Origin: Pseudolabrys sp.
GTDB lineage: Bacteria > Pseudomonadota > Alphaproteobacteria > Rhizobiales > Xanthobacteraceae
Direction: 5' to 3'
Length of the DNA stretch: 64,000 nucleotides
Assembly: GCA_009694265.1 (NCBI GenBank)
Contig: SHVM01000004.1
Coordinates: forward strand, 1 to 64,000
Made by a program: the position numbers and the translations under genes. Numbering within the stretch: position 1 is the first letter of the stretch; each line of letters opens with the position of its first letter. The notes beneath the pieces were generated by a model. The model was not told where the DNA came from. It did not search any database and saw only the letters and a program-made list of their open reading frames with translations. Below, piece after piece: positions 1 to 12,763 of this stretch.

Positions 1-1
1 C

Positions 2-757
2 GAGGAGATCGTGGTGCGCGCGGCGGCTGCCAGCATGATCCCGCTGATTTCCGCGGTCGGCCACGAAACCGACATCACGCTGATCGATTTCGCCGCCGAC
101 CGGCGCGCGCCGACGCCGACCGCCGCCGCCGAAATCGCCGTGCCGGTGCGCGCCGAGCTGCTGACGCAGATTGCGGCGCTGGCATCGCGCCAGATCGGCT
201 CGTGGTCGCGCGGCATGGAGGCGCGGCGCACCGAGTTGCGCGCGGCCACGCGGGCCTTGCCGGCGCGCGATGAATTGCTGGCCGATCCGCGCCAGCGGCT
301 GGACACGTGTGCTGCGCGGCTGCCGCGCGCCTTGCACGCCAATGCGCAGCTGCATCGCACCCATCTGATACGCGCGGCGGCGCGACTCACGCCGCGGCTG
401 CTGAAGCTGCGGCTGGCGCGCTCCAGCGAAATCGTGGTCGCGTTTGCCAAGCGTGGCAAACTCGCGCGCGGGAATTATCTGCAGCGGCGCTGGGATCGCG
501 TTCGCAGCGCCGAACAATTGCTCAAAGCGTTTTCCTACCAGGGCGTTCTGGCGCGCGGCTTTGCGCTGGTGCGCGACGGCGGCGGTCATCCATTACGGAG
601 TGCGGCTGCCGTCACCAGCCGAATGCGAATGGAGATCGAGTTCTCCGACGGCCGCGTCGGTGCCGTGGCCGACGGCGAAGGTGCCCCGCCAAAGCCCGCG
701 CCGGCCAAACCGCGTCTGCGCGACGACAAGCCCGGCGGGCAGGGTACATTGCTCTAA
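2..757 (+). CDS. xseA: Exodeoxyribonuclease VII large subunit, 3' part
   Basis: This is the C-terminal 251 residues of XseA; the reading frame is open to the left window edge, so the N-terminal OB-fold domain lies outside. XseA with XseB forms the nuclease that degrades single-stranded DNA to short oligonucleotides in the cytoplasm. The catalytic-domain signatures GHETD (about residues 22-26 of the visible part) and APTPTAAAE (about residues 40-48) are intact, followed by the helical region of the family and a proline/lysine-rich tail ending in TAA. xseB is not visible here. It converges on the hydrolase gene at 768, leaving only 10 bases between the stop codons. Confidence 0.95.
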   Translation, partial: EEIVVRAAAASMIPLISAVGHETDITLIDFAADRRAPTPTAAAEIAVPVRAELLTQIAALASRQIGSWSRGMEARRTELRAATRALPARDELLADPRQRLDTCAARLPRALHANAQLHRTHLIRAAARLTPRLLKLRLARSSEIVVAFAKRGKLARGNYLQRRWDRVRSAEQLLKAFSYQGVLARGFALVRDGGGHPLRSAAAVTSRMRMEIEFSDGRVGAVADGEGAPPKPAPAKPRLRDDKPGGQGTLL

Positions 758-767
758 TATTTAAGCT

Positions 768-1595
768 TCACCGCGAAAACCACTCCGGCACGCGCTTGAA
801 GGCGTCGGCGCGGGCGGGCGAATTGGTCCCGACATGCACCCGGCCGGTAGGGCTTGCGGCATTGGCAATGCCGGTGCGCTCGGTCAGCGCCACATTGGCG
901 CGGTCGAAGTCGTGATAGGCGCCCGGATAGACCGTGATCATCGTGCCGGCGCTGCGTCCGCGCGCGCCCGCGACCATCTGCTCGCAGGTGGCGGCCAGCG
1001 TCCAATCGTCGGCGCGCCCGATCAGGATCAAAGTCGGAATGCGCGCGCTCCAGGCCAGGTTGATGGAGCGCTGGCAGTTCGGATAGAGCGTCACGGCCGC
1101 GCGGAAATCCGGCAACTTGTCGCGGGTGCGGGCGCTGCTACGGCGCACCGTCCACAATGCGGTGGTCGCGCCATGCGACCAGCCCATGAGCGACACCCGG
1201 TCGGCAATGACCCAGGGCTGCGCCTGCAGCCAATGGCGGGCGGCATTGGCGTCATTGATGCGCGTGCGCGAAGCCCGCACGCTGGGCTGGCGCATCTGGC
1301 ATTGCGAGGCAAGCCCGCGCGAGCCGAAACTGTCGGGAAACAGCACGGCGAAGCCTAAGGCCGCCAGGTGCTCGCCCCATTCCCGGTAGCGCTCATCGAT
1401 CGGCGCTTCGCCGTCGCCCAGCCCGTCGCAGTTATGAAGCGCCACCACCGCCGGAAACGGCCCGGCGCCGGCCGGGCGGTATAGCATCGCCCGCAATTTC
1501 GCATTGCCCGTGGGGATATCGACCTGCTCGGCACTGGCGACCGGGACCAGCGCCAGAATCAGCGCGGCGGCAATCGAAACGGGCAGGTTCCGCAT
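768..1595 (-). CDS. Secreted dienelactone hydrolase family protein
   Basis: An alpha/beta-hydrolase of 275 residues. I chose the ATG at 1595 because it gives a clean signal peptide (MRNLPVSIAAALILALVPVASA) with predicted export to the periplasm; an upstream in-frame start would put 14 residues in front of it. The nucleophile elbow GWSHGA lies about two fifths of the way along, with candidate acid (GRADDWT) and histidine (AYHDF) positions in the right order for a Ser-Asp-His triad. An oxyanion-type segment LHNCDGLG follows the first strand. The substrate cannot be told from sequence; dienelactone hydrolase family members include diverse ester hydrolases. It stands alone on the minus strand between xseA and DUF2093. 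Confidence 0.75.
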   Translation of the reverse strand: MRNLPVSIAAALILALVPVASAEQVDIPTGNAKLRAMLYRPAGAGPFPAVVALHNCDGLGDGEAPIDERYREWGEHLAALGFAVLFPDSFGSRGLASQCQMRQPSVRASRTRINDANAARHWLQAQPWVIADRVSLMGWSHGATTALWTVRRSSARTRDKLPDFRAAVTLYPNCQRSINLAWSARIPTLILIGRADDWTLAATCEQMVAGARGRSAGTMITVYPGAYHDFDRANVALTERTGIANAASPTGRVHVGTNSPARADAFKRVPEWFSR

Positions 1596-1741
1596 GGCTG
1601 TAAGCTCCAGGACGGGGCATATAACACCGCCGCACATAAACCGGGCATGAACGGCATCATTCCAAGGGTTCCGTTTTCCCGGGCGAACGACTATCTTTGG
1701 ACAAACGCGCTCCCTTTGCCGGACGCCAACGGAGGCCGACC

Positions 1742-1966
1742 TTGCTCAACCGCTACGATCGCTCCTCGCCGACCAATGGCGAGGCCGAGGTCAAATACCT
1801 CGATGGCGATTTCCGCGTCACGCGTCCGGGCGCCTTTGTGCGCTGTGCGGTGACTGGCGTGCCGATCCCGCTCGAGGAGCTCAAATACTGGTGCGTCGAC
1901 CGGCAGGAGGCCTATGGCTCGCCCGAGGCGGTGTTGCAGCGCCAGCAGGAGCGGCGCGCGAAGTAA
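1742..1966 (+). CDS. DUF2093 family protein
   Basis: A 74-residue protein matching the small DUF2093 family of Rhizobiales; no function is known. The start is a TTG at 1742 preceded six bases upstream by a strong GGAGG ribosome-binding site (1731-1735); the longer frame from 1697 lacks such a site. Recognisable features are VKYLDGDFRV, then RCAVTGVPIPLEELKYW, where the CAVTG and CVDRQEAY segments carry the only cysteines. The stop codon TAA abuts the stop codon of lpxK on the other strand with no gap. Confidence 0.8.
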   Translation: MLNRYDRSSPTNGEAEVKYLDGDFRVTRPGAFVRCAVTGVPIPLEELKYWCVDRQEAYGSPEAVLQRQQERRAK

Positions 1967-2971
1967 TTATTTCCGCAGCTTCGCCAGTATCATTCTCCGC
2001 AATTCGTCCGCTTCATCTACCACCAGCGTGACCGGCAGCACGCGCACGCGTTGCTCAAGCGCCGCCAGTGCCGGCTCGCCCGCCATGCGGGCGCGGTCTT
2101 TTTCCGTGGTCAACAGGTCAAGCCCGTCGTGCTCGTTCTGCATGGTCAGGGAGGCGGCGTCTTCCGCCGTAAATCGATGATGGTCGCCGAAGGCCTTGCG
2201 CTGCGTCACGGTTATGCCGGCCCGCGCAATCGTCTCGAAAAACTTCTCCGGATCGCCGATGCCGGCGAAGGCATACACATTGCGGCCCTTGAGCGCGGCA
2301 ACCGCCGCCGGATCGGGCACCAGCCGGCCATGAAAAATCGGTCGCGTGCCCGCTGCGGCAATAACGTCGCTAATATTTTGGCCGGTATTTTCCCGGTCGC
2401 CAACGATCAGCAGCGCATCCGTGCGCGCCATCTGCGCATCGAGCGGCGCGCGCAAGGGTCCGGCGGGAAACACGCAGGCATTGCCGATACCGCGCGTCCC
2501 GTCGACAACGGCAAAAGTGAAATCCTTGGCGAGCGAAGCGTTCTGCAAGCCATCGTCCATGATCACGACACTGGCGCCGGTCTCGCCTGCGGCTTGCGCG
2601 CCCGCCACGCGGTCGCGCGCCACGATGGTCGGCGCCACGCGCGCCAGCAACAGCGCCTCATCGCCAACAAGCGCGGCGCGGTCGGCTTGCGCGTCGACGA
2701 GCTTGGGTCCGGCAGTGCTGCCGCCATAGCCGCGGCTGAGACAACACGGGCGTTCGCCCGCCGCCTGCAGCATTTTTGCCAAACTCATGACGGCCGGCGT
2801 CTTGCCGGCGCCGCCGAGCGTGAAATTTCCCACGCACAGCACTGGCAGCCCGGCGCGCGCGCCGGGTTTTGCCATGCGCCGCGCGGCGATGGCGCCATAG
2901 ACGGCGCTCAGCGGCGTCAGCAGGGCCGCGGTGCATCCCGCTTTGTGCCACCAGAATGACGGCTCACGCAT
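1967..2971 (-). CDS. lpxK: Tetraacyldisaccharide 4'-kinase
   Basis: LpxK phosphorylates the 4' position of the tetraacyldisaccharide 1-phosphate to give lipid IVA at the inner face of the cytoplasmic membrane. The 334-residue length is normal. A hydrophobic N-terminal helix (about residues 12-30) is followed by the P-loop GNFTLGGAGKTP (about 48-59), the DDGLQN motif (about 139-144), and TTEKDRARM in the C-terminal lobe. Its start overlaps the end of waaA by eight bases, so the two are translationally coupled, and both belong to the minus-strand lipid A/core operon that begins with pmbA. Confidence 0.95.
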   Translation of the reverse strand: MREPSFWWHKAGCTAALLTPLSAVYGAIAARRMAKPGARAGLPVLCVGNFTLGGAGKTPAVMSLAKMLQAAGERPCCLSRGYGGSTAGPKLVDAQADRAALVGDEALLLARVAPTIVARDRVAGAQAAGETGASVVIMDDGLQNASLAKDFTFAVVDGTRGIGNACVFPAGPLRAPLDAQMARTDALLIVGDRENTGQNISDVIAAAGTRPIFHGRLVPDPAAVAALKGRNVYAFAGIGDPEKFFETIARAGITVTQRKAFGDHHRFTAEDAASLTMQNEHDGLDLLTTEKDRARMAGEPALAALEQRVRVLPVTLVVDEADELRRMILAKLRK

Positions 2972-4268
2972 TGTAGGCTCGCTGGCGCAGTTGCAGTTGC
3001 ATCAGATAGGGATCGAGCGATTGCAATGTGCGATCGAGCGCGCCGCCGAGCGCGTCCACCGTTGCGCGTGCCGTCGTCGCCACCTGCGCGCGCGCGTCGG
3101 GGTTGCCGAGCCAGGCGCCAAATCCAGCGGTGAGCCGGTCGGCGTCGGTGACCAGTTCGGCGCCGTGGACGTTATCGAGGGCTGAGTAGATCTCGGCGAA
3201 ATTCCAGACATACGGACCATGCAGAATGGCGGCGCCGAGTTTGGCGGCCTCGATCGGATTTTGCCCGCCATGGCGGACCAGCGAACCGCCGACGAACACG
3301 GCCGGCGCCACGCGATAAATCACCCCGAGCTCGCCCATGGTGTCGGCCACATAGATGTCGGTCGAAGCATCCGGCAGTTCGCCGCGCGAGCGCAAGCGGG
3401 CCTTTAACCCGGCGGCGGTGGCGATCTTGCCCACACCTTGTCCGCGCTCGGGATGGCGCGGCGCGATCAGCGTCAGCAGCCCTGGAAAATGGTTGCGCAG
3501 GCGGGCATGCGCCTCGATCACGAAGCCGTCTTCGCCGGCATGGGTGGATGCCGCCGCGATCACCTGCCGGCCGCCGATCGCACCGCTCAAGGCCGCGAGC
3601 TTTGCGCTATCCGCCGCCGGCGCCGGCACGTCGAGCTTGAGATTGCCGGTGGTGACGACGCGCGGGGCACCCAATTCGCTTAAGCGCTCGGCGTCGCCCG
3701 GGGTGCTCGCCAGACAGAGATCGAAACGCCGCAATAGGTTGACGATGGTTGCCGGCACATAACGCCAGCGCCGGTACGAATTTTCCGACAGCCGGCCGTT
3801 GACCAGGATCATCGGCACGCCGCGCAGCGATGTCTCGATCATCATGTTCGGCCACAGGTCGGATTCCACGAACATGGCCAGATCGGGCTGCCAGTGGCCG
3901 AGGAAGCGGCGCATGAAATGCGGCACATCGACCGGCACGAATTGATGGATCACGCCGCGCGGCAGCCGCTGCTCGGCTAGCCCGCCCGAGGTGACGGTGC
4001 CCGTCGTCACCAGCATATTCATGCCGCGCGAACGGATGCGCCCGATCAGAGGCAGCACGCTCGCCAGTTCGCCGACGCTTGCCGCATGCAGCCAGACCAG
4101 CGCGCCCACTGGCCGTTCGATGCGGGTTTCGCCGCGCCGCTCGGACAGCCGCGCGCGGTGTTCCTTGCCGCGCTTGAGCCGGCGCGCCAGCAGCAGCGGC
4201 ACCAGCGGCGTCGCCGCCGCCGACAGCAGCCGGTAGGCGCGCAGAACGGCGGTGAGCTTTCCGCTCAC
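2964..4268 (-). CDS. waaA: 3-deoxy-D-manno-octulosonic acid transferase
   Basis: WaaA (KdtA) transfers Kdo from CMP-Kdo to lipid IVA at the cytoplasmic side of the inner membrane. The 434-residue protein has an N-terminal hydrophobic segment (about residues 8-30), the GT30 signature HAASVGE (61-67, containing the catalytic glutamate), SDLWPNM, and the donor-binding GGSLVRHGGQNPIEAAKLG about three quarters along. Its 5' end overlaps the end of the DUF374 gene by four bases and its 3' end overlaps lpxK. Whether it is mono- or bifunctional cannot be read from the sequence. Confidence 0.95.
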   Translation of the reverse strand: MSGKLTAVLRAYRLLSAAATPLVPLLLARRLKRGKEHRARLSERRGETRIERPVGALVWLHAASVGELASVLPLIGRIRSRGMNMLVTTGTVTSGGLAEQRLPRGVIHQFVPVDVPHFMRRFLGHWQPDLAMFVESDLWPNMMIETSLRGVPMILVNGRLSENSYRRWRYVPATIVNLLRRFDLCLASTPGDAERLSELGAPRVVTTGNLKLDVPAPAADSAKLAALSGAIGGRQVIAAASTHAGEDGFVIEAHARLRNHFPGLLTLIAPRHPERGQGVGKIATAAGLKARLRSRGELPDASTDIYVADTMGELGVIYRVAPAVFVGGSLVRHGGQNPIEAAKLGAAILHGPYVWNFAEIYSALDNVHGAELVTDADRLTAGFGAWLGNPDARAQVATTARATVDALGGALDRTLQSLDPYLMQLQLRQRAYNA

Positions 4269-4972
4269 GGCGTTCGGCCTTGGCGCCGGTCGGCGATCTC
4301 ATAGGCGCGCGCGGTCACCCGGTTGAGCTCGCGCTCGACCTGTTGGCGCGCCGCTTCCAGCGCCGCGTCGTCGGCGTCGCGCGCCACAAAGACCGCTTCA
4401 CCCGCCACCAGCCCCATTCGTCCAAACGGCAAATTGAGCGCGCTGCGATCCCAGTTGTTGAGCACTTTGCGGTACTGGCTGGCAATCGCCACCGGATAGA
4501 TCGGCTTGCCGGAATGCTGCGCCAGCTTGACCACGCCGAGCCCGCAGACGCGCGCCACCTTCGGCACGTCGGCTGTGAGCGCGACATTGTAACCCTCGTC
4601 GAGCGCGCCGAGCATTTCCGTGAAGGCGGTAGCGCCGCCCTTGCGGTGGAATTCGCCGTTGTGAGCGCCGGAGCCGCGGATGGCGCCGATGCCCAGTTTC
4701 TCGGCGGCGATCGCGTTGATCTCGCCGTCGCGGTGGCGCGAGATCAGCACCTTGGCGCGGTGCTTTGCCTTGTCGCGTTTGATGAACGGCGCCATGAAAT
4801 GCTGGCCGTGCCACATCGTGAGAATCGCCGGCATCTGCACCGTGTCGTAAATATTCGCCGGCTCATAGATCGAGCGGCTGCTGTACCAGACCAGCCGTAG
4901 ATACCACGCCCCCGCCGTTCCCACGGCGTTCTGAAATGCTGCCGATGTGACGATCCGCTTAGATAATTGCAT
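4265..4972 (-). CDS. DUF374 lysophospholipid acyltransferase family protein
   Basis: A 235-residue protein of the DUF374 / LPLAT-like family, usually found next to waaA in Rhizobiales. The N-terminus carries a hydrophobic stretch (AGAWYLRLVWYSS). WHGQHF (about residues 54-59) fits the HX4-like catalytic region, with ISRHRDGE and GSGAHNGEF following, and TADVP where acyltransferases often have a phosphate-binding turn. The likely role is acyl transfer to a lipid A or phospholipid intermediate; this is inference from family and neighbours, and the acyl substrate is unknown. It is 11 bases downstream of DUF4170. Confidence 0.8.
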   Translation of the reverse strand: MQLSKRIVTSAAFQNAVGTAGAWYLRLVWYSSRSIYEPANIYDTVQMPAILTMWHGQHFMAPFIKRDKAKHRAKVLISRHRDGEINAIAAEKLGIGAIRGSGAHNGEFHRKGGATAFTEMLGALDEGYNVALTADVPKVARVCGLGVVKLAQHSGKPIYPVAIASQYRKVLNNWDRSALNLPFGRMGLVAGEAVFVARDADDAALEAARQQVERELNRVTARAYEIADRRQGRTP

Positions 4973-4983
4973 CGGTGTCCGTT

Positions 4984-5229
4984 TTAGCGCCGACCCGCGC
5001 TGTCGGGGTCGAGCAGGCGGTGCAGGTGGACGATGAAATAACGCATATGCGCGTTGTCGACGGTTTGCTGCGCCTTCGCCTTCCAGGCGGCATAGGCACT
5101 GGCATAGTTCGGGAAGACGCCGACCAATTCAACCTTGTCGAGGTCCTTGAATTCCGTGCCGTGCAGCGCGCTGAGCTCGCCGCCGAACACGAGATGCAGC
5201 AGTTGTTTTCCGGGTACAGTGTCGGACAT
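4984..5229 (-). CDS. DUF4170 domain protein
   Basis: An 81-residue protein starting at the ATG at 5229, with AAGGA seven bases upstream; the longer frame to 5277 adds 16 residues with no better site. DUF4170 is a small alphaproteobacterial family without an assigned function. Conserved-looking stretches are LVFGGELSAL, VFPNYASAYAAWKAKAQQTVDNAHMRYFIVHLHRL. It sits between the CysQ-like phosphatase and the DUF374 gene of the envelope operon, which suggests co-expression with lipid A assembly only by position. Confidence 0.8.
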   Translation of the reverse strand: MSDTVPGKQLLHLVFGGELSALHGTEFKDLDKVELVGVFPNYASAYAAWKAKAQQTVDNAHMRYFIVHLHRLLDPDSAGRR

Positions 5230-5277
5230 GGCTTGATCCTTGACTCGACCTTTCGAAAAAAGCCCCGGCAGCGGCAA

Positions 5278-6081
5278 TCATGCGAACTCGGATTGTCGGT
5301 CGCGCACCAGTTCGATGAGCGTAGCATGACGGGGGGGACCGGCCGCAATCAGCGCGCCATGCGCGGTGTGCGGCCGATTGTAGGTTAGCTTCTGGCCGCT
5401 AAAATCGGTCATCAGGCCGCCGGCTTCGTGCACCAATAGGTCGGCCGCCGCAAGATCCCAATCATGGCTGCCGGGCGAGGCGAGCGCGGCATCGAGTTCC
5501 CCATGGGCGACGCGGGTGAGCCGCAAGGCCAGCGAATGCACCTTGGGCTGCGCCAGAACATGCGGGCTCAAGCCGGACAGCCGGTCGAGATAGCGTTTGG
5601 GTCCGGCGAGCTTGGCGCGTTCAAGCGTGGCGCCGCGGCTTGCCGCGATGGCACTGCCGTTAAGCGTCGCGCCGACGCCGCGCAGCGCCATAAACATTTC
5701 ATCGGTCACCGGGGCATAGAGCGCCGCCAGCAGCGGGCGGCCGTGCTCGGCCAGCGCCACCGAAATCGTCCAGTCGGCGCGGCCGGTGATATAGGCGCGG
5801 GTGCCGTCGATCGGATCGACGATCCAGGCGGTGTCCATAGCCCGCCCGGGCAGGCTGTCTTCGGTTTCCTCCGACAGCCAGCCGGCCTGCGGCGCGAGCT
5901 GTGTGAGGCGCACGCGCAACAGATCGTTGACCGCGATATCGCCTTCGCTCACCGGCGAGTTGTCGTCGCCCTTGGTCCAGCGCTTGAACGGCCCGCGCGA
6001 CGTGACGCGCGCCAGCTCGCCGGCCTCGCGCATCACGGCTTCGAGCGCGCCGCGCAGCGTGGCGAGATCACTGCCCGGCAA
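5278..6081 (-). CDS. Inositol monophosphatase family protein, CysQ-like
   Basis: A Mg2+/Li+-sensitive phosphatase of the inositol monophosphatase superfamily, probably 3'(2'),5'-bisphosphate nucleotidase (CysQ type), which recycles PAP from sulfate assimilation. Metal-binding motifs are present in order: LSEETEDS, DPIDGTRAY and WDLAAADLLVHEAGG. I placed the start at a TTG (6079-6081) because GGAGG lies nine to ten bases upstream, inside the pmbA tail; an in-frame ATG at 6114 would add 11 residues of low plausibility. It overlaps the end of pmbA by 14 bases, so translation is probably coupled. Substrate assignment among CysQ, SuhB-like and HisN-like enzymes is uncertain. Confidence 0.85.
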   Translation of the reverse strand: MPGSDLATLRGALEAVMREAGELARVTSRGPFKRWTKGDDNSPVSEGDIAVNDLLRVRLTQLAPQAGWLSEETEDSLPGRAMDTAWIVDPIDGTRAYITGRADWTISVALAEHGRPLLAALYAPVTDEMFMALRGVGATLNGSAIAASRGATLERAKLAGPKRYLDRLSGLSPHVLAQPKVHSLALRLTRVAHGELDAALASPGSHDWDLAAADLLVHEAGGLMTDFSGQKLTYNRPHTAHGALIAAGPPRHATLIELVRDRQSEFA

Positions 6082-7432
6082 CTGTGAGGCCCTCCAGGCG
6101 CAAGGTGGGGGCATTGGTGCCGTAACGGAATTCGAGATCGTTGGCCGGCGTCATCGTGCGGAAGATGTCGAGCAGATGCCCGGCGATGGTGACCTCGCTC
6201 ACCGGAAATGTACGCTTGCCGTTCTCGATCCAGAACCCGGAGGCGCCGCGGCTGTAGTCGCCGGTCACCATATTGACGCCGCTGCCGATCAAATCGGTCA
6301 CATAGAATCCGTCGGCGATGTCGGCGATCAGCGCTTCGGGGCTAAGCGTGCCGCCCTCGAGATGCAGATTGCTTGCGCCCGGTGAGGGCGAGGAGGAGAC
6401 GCCGCGCTGGGCGTGGCCGGTGGTGGTGAGGCTGAGCTCGCGCGCGGTCGCGCAGTCGAGCAGCCAGGAGCGCAATATGCCGTCATCGATCAGTGCGAGT
6501 TTCTTGCCAACCACGCCCTCGCCGTCGAACGGATGTGAGCGCAGGCCGCGCTTGCGCAGCGGATCGTCGATAATGCGGATGCCGCCGGCGAACAGCTGCG
6601 CGCCCATCTTCTCGCGCAGGAAGCTGGTCTTGCGCGCGACCGAGGCGCCATTGGCGGCGCTGGCAAGATGCGACACCAGCGAGCCGGCCACGCGCGGGTC
6701 GAACACCACCGGCACCTTGCGGGTGGCGACCTTGCGCGGATTGACTCTTTCGACGGCGCGCTCGCCCGCGGTGCGGCCGATCTTCGAAGGGCTCTCCAAA
6801 TCGGATGCGTGCAAGACGGACGAATAATCGTAGTCGCGCTCCATGCCGGTGCCGTCACCGGCGATCGCGGTCATCGAGACGCCGTGGCGCGAACCGAGAT
6901 AAGCGCCGCTAAATCCATGACTGGTCACCAGCACCATGCCGCCGATGCCGGCCGAGGCTGAGGCGCCGCCCGACTTGGAGACACCCTTGACCGCCATGCC
7001 CGCCTGTTCGGCCGCGCGCGCCATTGTCTCAAGCTGCGCCACGGTCGGCAGATCGCGGTCGATCAAATCGAGATCGGGAAACCTGTGCGCCAGCAGGCTC
7101 GCATCGGCGAGCCCCGCGTATTTGTCCTCAGGCGCTGCGCGCGCCATCGCCACCGCCCGTTCGGCCAGCGCCGCGCTGCCGTCGCCCGCCATGTCATTGG
7201 TCGAGACCACCGCCTGGCGGCGTCCGACCAGAACGCGCAGGCCGAGATCGTCGCTTTCGGCACTCTCGGATTCCTCGACCGCGCCGTCGCGCACCTCGAT
7301 GCCCAGCGACAGCGAGTGCACGGCCACCGCGTCGGCGGCATCGGCGCCGGCGGCGCGCGCGGCCTTGACCAGCCGTTCGGCGCGGTCGGTGAGGGCGCTT
7401 TGATCGAACAAGGATGCGGTGGGGGCGAGCAT
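6068..7432 (-). CDS. pmbA: TldD/PmbA family protein (TldE/PmbA)
   Basis: A 454-residue member of the TldD/PmbA family. TldD-TldE heterodimers degrade unfolded peptides and mature modified peptides; the metal-binding HExxxH motif belongs to TldD, and none is seen here, which fits the TldE/PmbA partner. Family landmarks include LRVLVGRRQAVVSTNDM near the N-terminus, VVFDPRVAGSLVSHLASAANG in the middle, and the C-terminal RGASGFWIENGK and NDLEFRYG. It is the first gene of the minus-strand run toward lpxK, separated by 238 bases from the divergent DUF6101 gene. No tldD is in the window. Confidence 0.9.
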   Translation of the reverse strand: MLAPTASLFDQSALTDRAERLVKAARAAGADAADAVAVHSLSLGIEVRDGAVEESESAESDDLGLRVLVGRRQAVVSTNDMAGDGSAALAERAVAMARAAPEDKYAGLADASLLAHRFPDLDLIDRDLPTVAQLETMARAAEQAGMAVKGVSKSGGASASAGIGGMVLVTSHGFSGAYLGSRHGVSMTAIAGDGTGMERDYDYSSVLHASDLESPSKIGRTAGERAVERVNPRKVATRKVPVVFDPRVAGSLVSHLASAANGASVARKTSFLREKMGAQLFAGGIRIIDDPLRKRGLRSHPFDGEGVVGKKLALIDDGILRSWLLDCATARELSLTTTGHAQRGVSSSPSPGASNLHLEGGTLSPEALIADIADGFYVTDLIGSGVNMVTGDYSRGASGFWIENGKRTFPVSEVTIAGHLLDIFRTMTPANDLEFRYGTNAPTLRLEGLTVAGQ

Positions 7433-7670
7433 GCGACCTTCAAATGGGCCTGAAAACGGCCGGGTGCAACCGCGGGTGCGGACATTTTGCTGGCGAAAAG
7501 CAACACCTCGTCAATCATGCTTTGCAACGCGCCGTCAATCATAGCGCGCGAAGGGGCCAGCGTTACCGCCAATTAACCCCGTACATTAAGCGGATTCCGA
7601 CGCCTTTCCGCCATGATCTGCGCAACGACCGGGCACAAAAGCCAGGCGTTGGGAGAGTTTGAGGCGTCAA

Positions 7671-8240
7671 ATGCGAAGTGGCGGAAGTCCCGCCGGGTCG
7701 AGCCGCGCATTGCGGCTCGACCCGTTTAGCCTGCCGGTGCGTTTTGCGGCGAGCGATGCCGCGGCCGACGAGCGGGTGCGGCATGTGGAACTTTACCGCG
7801 AGCGTGTGGTGATGCGGCGTTCGCTCGCCGGCATGCGCATGGCGCTTAACATGCCGGTCTCGGCCTTTACCGGCGTCGCGCTGCGGCTGACGGCGGGCGA
7901 GGGCGAAGAGCCCGGCACCGTTTCGATCGTTCTCGAACACAAGGATCCAGGACTGGCGTTGCCGTTGGCCGTCTCGGCCGAGAGCGACGATGCCATGGCC
8001 GATTGGCGCTCATGGGCCAGCGTGCTGGGACTGCCGCTTTTAGTCGAAGACGAAGGCGTGTTGCGGGAGCCGCTGGCGCGCATGGGTGGCGTGCGCATCG
8101 AACGTGTGCGCGCCCGCCGCCGCCGCCATAACGCCATCAAGCGCCGCAGGCCCTCGATGCCGCTGCGCCGCCGCGCGGCCAAGCTCACCGGCGCTACGCC
8201 GGTGCATCGCGGCGAACGCGAGATCATCGCTAGAAACTGA
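7671..8240 (+). CDS. DUF6101 family protein
   Basis: A 189-residue protein resembling DUF6101, a Rhizobiales family with no known role. I start it at the ATG at 7671, preceded by GAGG at a six-base spacing; an upstream TTG at 7659 is possible. The first two thirds are a predicted beta-rich domain (VRHVELYRERVVMRRS, then VSIVLEHKDPGLALPLAV). The last 50 residues are strikingly arginine-rich (RVRARRRRHNAIKRRR), so a nucleic-acid or acidic-lipid contact is possible but unproven. No signal peptide or membrane segment is seen. Confidence 0.75.
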   Translation: MRSGGSPAGSSRALRLDPFSLPVRFAASDAAADERVRHVELYRERVVMRRSLAGMRMALNMPVSAFTGVALRLTAGEGEEPGTVSIVLEHKDPGLALPLAVSAESDDAMADWRSWASVLGLPLLVEDEGVLREPLARMGGVRIERVRARRRRHNAIKRRRPSMPLRRRAAKLTGATPVHRGEREIIARN

Positions 8241-8243
8241 TTG

Positions 8244-8612
8244 TTATTTGCAGCGCTGCAGCTTCAGCATGCCGCCTTGCTGCATGTTCATCTCGATGTG
8301 GTCGGCATCGACCTGGCGCAGCGTGTAATTGATGTGGCCGTTGCGAATTTGCCCGGTGGTGAACTCGTCCACCACGCGATAGCGCCCGGGCGCTTCCGGT
8401 GTGATCGATTTGTTGCGGAAAGCCGGCACGCCGCCCTTGCTGTCGGTGCGCGTGTCGCCGTTGAAGGCGATCACGCGCAACTTGCTGCAATCGATCGCGC
8501 CTTTTTCCGAACTTGCGCTCTGGCCCCATTTACCGGACACCGGATAACTGGCGGCAAAGGTCGGCGCGGAGAGGGCAAGCAGAAGCATCGCTGTGAGAAT
8601 CATTTGCTGCAT
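8244..8612 (-). CDS. Small secreted protein of unknown function
   Basis: A 122-residue protein with a classical signal peptide (about residues 1-20, cleavage after TFAA). The mature part starts SYPVSGKWGQSASSEKGAIDCSKLRVIAFNGDTR and contains only two cysteines (IDCSK and LQRCK near the C-terminus), which could form a single disulfide in the periplasm. I do not recognise a named domain. It converges on DUF6101, with stop codons three bases apart. Confidence 0.7.
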   Translation of the reverse strand: MQQMILTAMLLLALSAPTFAASYPVSGKWGQSASSEKGAIDCSKLRVIAFNGDTRTDSKGGVPAFRNKSITPEAPGRYRVVDEFTTGQIRNGHINYTLRQVDADHIEMNMQQGGMLKLQRCK

Positions 8613-8705
8613 AATCTTAAAGTCGGCTCCGCCAGAGATGAAATCGAGGGCTGGTGCGGTGGATACTTAACGAAGCGAGACGGCATTTACTTCAATTAAT
8701 GCGGC

Positions 8706-12416
<3,711 letters not shown>

Positions 12417-12523
12417 GGCGATTGGATTTGGCTCAGGTCGCGCAAACGGACGCCGCACGATGCCGCCCTGTCGGGGGTAAAACAAGCCTGCTATGGTTGC
12501 GACTTGAAAAAAGGACCAGTGCC

Positions 12524-12763
12524 ATGAAGCTGCTGTTTGCCGCTGCGTTGCTGCTCGCGTCTTCGGCCACGCAAATGGACGCGTTTGCCGCCGAACTCAA
12601 GGTGCTGAGCGGCAATGGCGCCAAGGCCGCGGTGCGCGAGCTGTGCAGCCAATTCGAACGCGCCACCGGCAACAAAATCTCGCTGCGCTTCGAGGTCAAC
12701 GCCGATCTGAAGAGCAAGATCGAAGCCGGCGAGAGTTTCGACGTCGCCGTGCTTAATCCGCCG
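12524..12763 (+). pseudogene. ModA-like substrate-binding protein, 5' fragment
   Basis: The frame starts with a signal peptide ([22 protein letters not shown]) after a GGA-containing leader, and continues as the N-terminal lobe of a molybdate/tungstate-type ABC substrate-binding protein ([29 protein letters not shown], ending FDVAVLNPP). At residue 80 of an expected 250 or so, homology stops and the frame runs into the antisense of a DUF3309 gene, ending at 12847 with a low-complexity tail. The protein cannot fold as a binding protein, so it is a remnant. Confidence 0.75.
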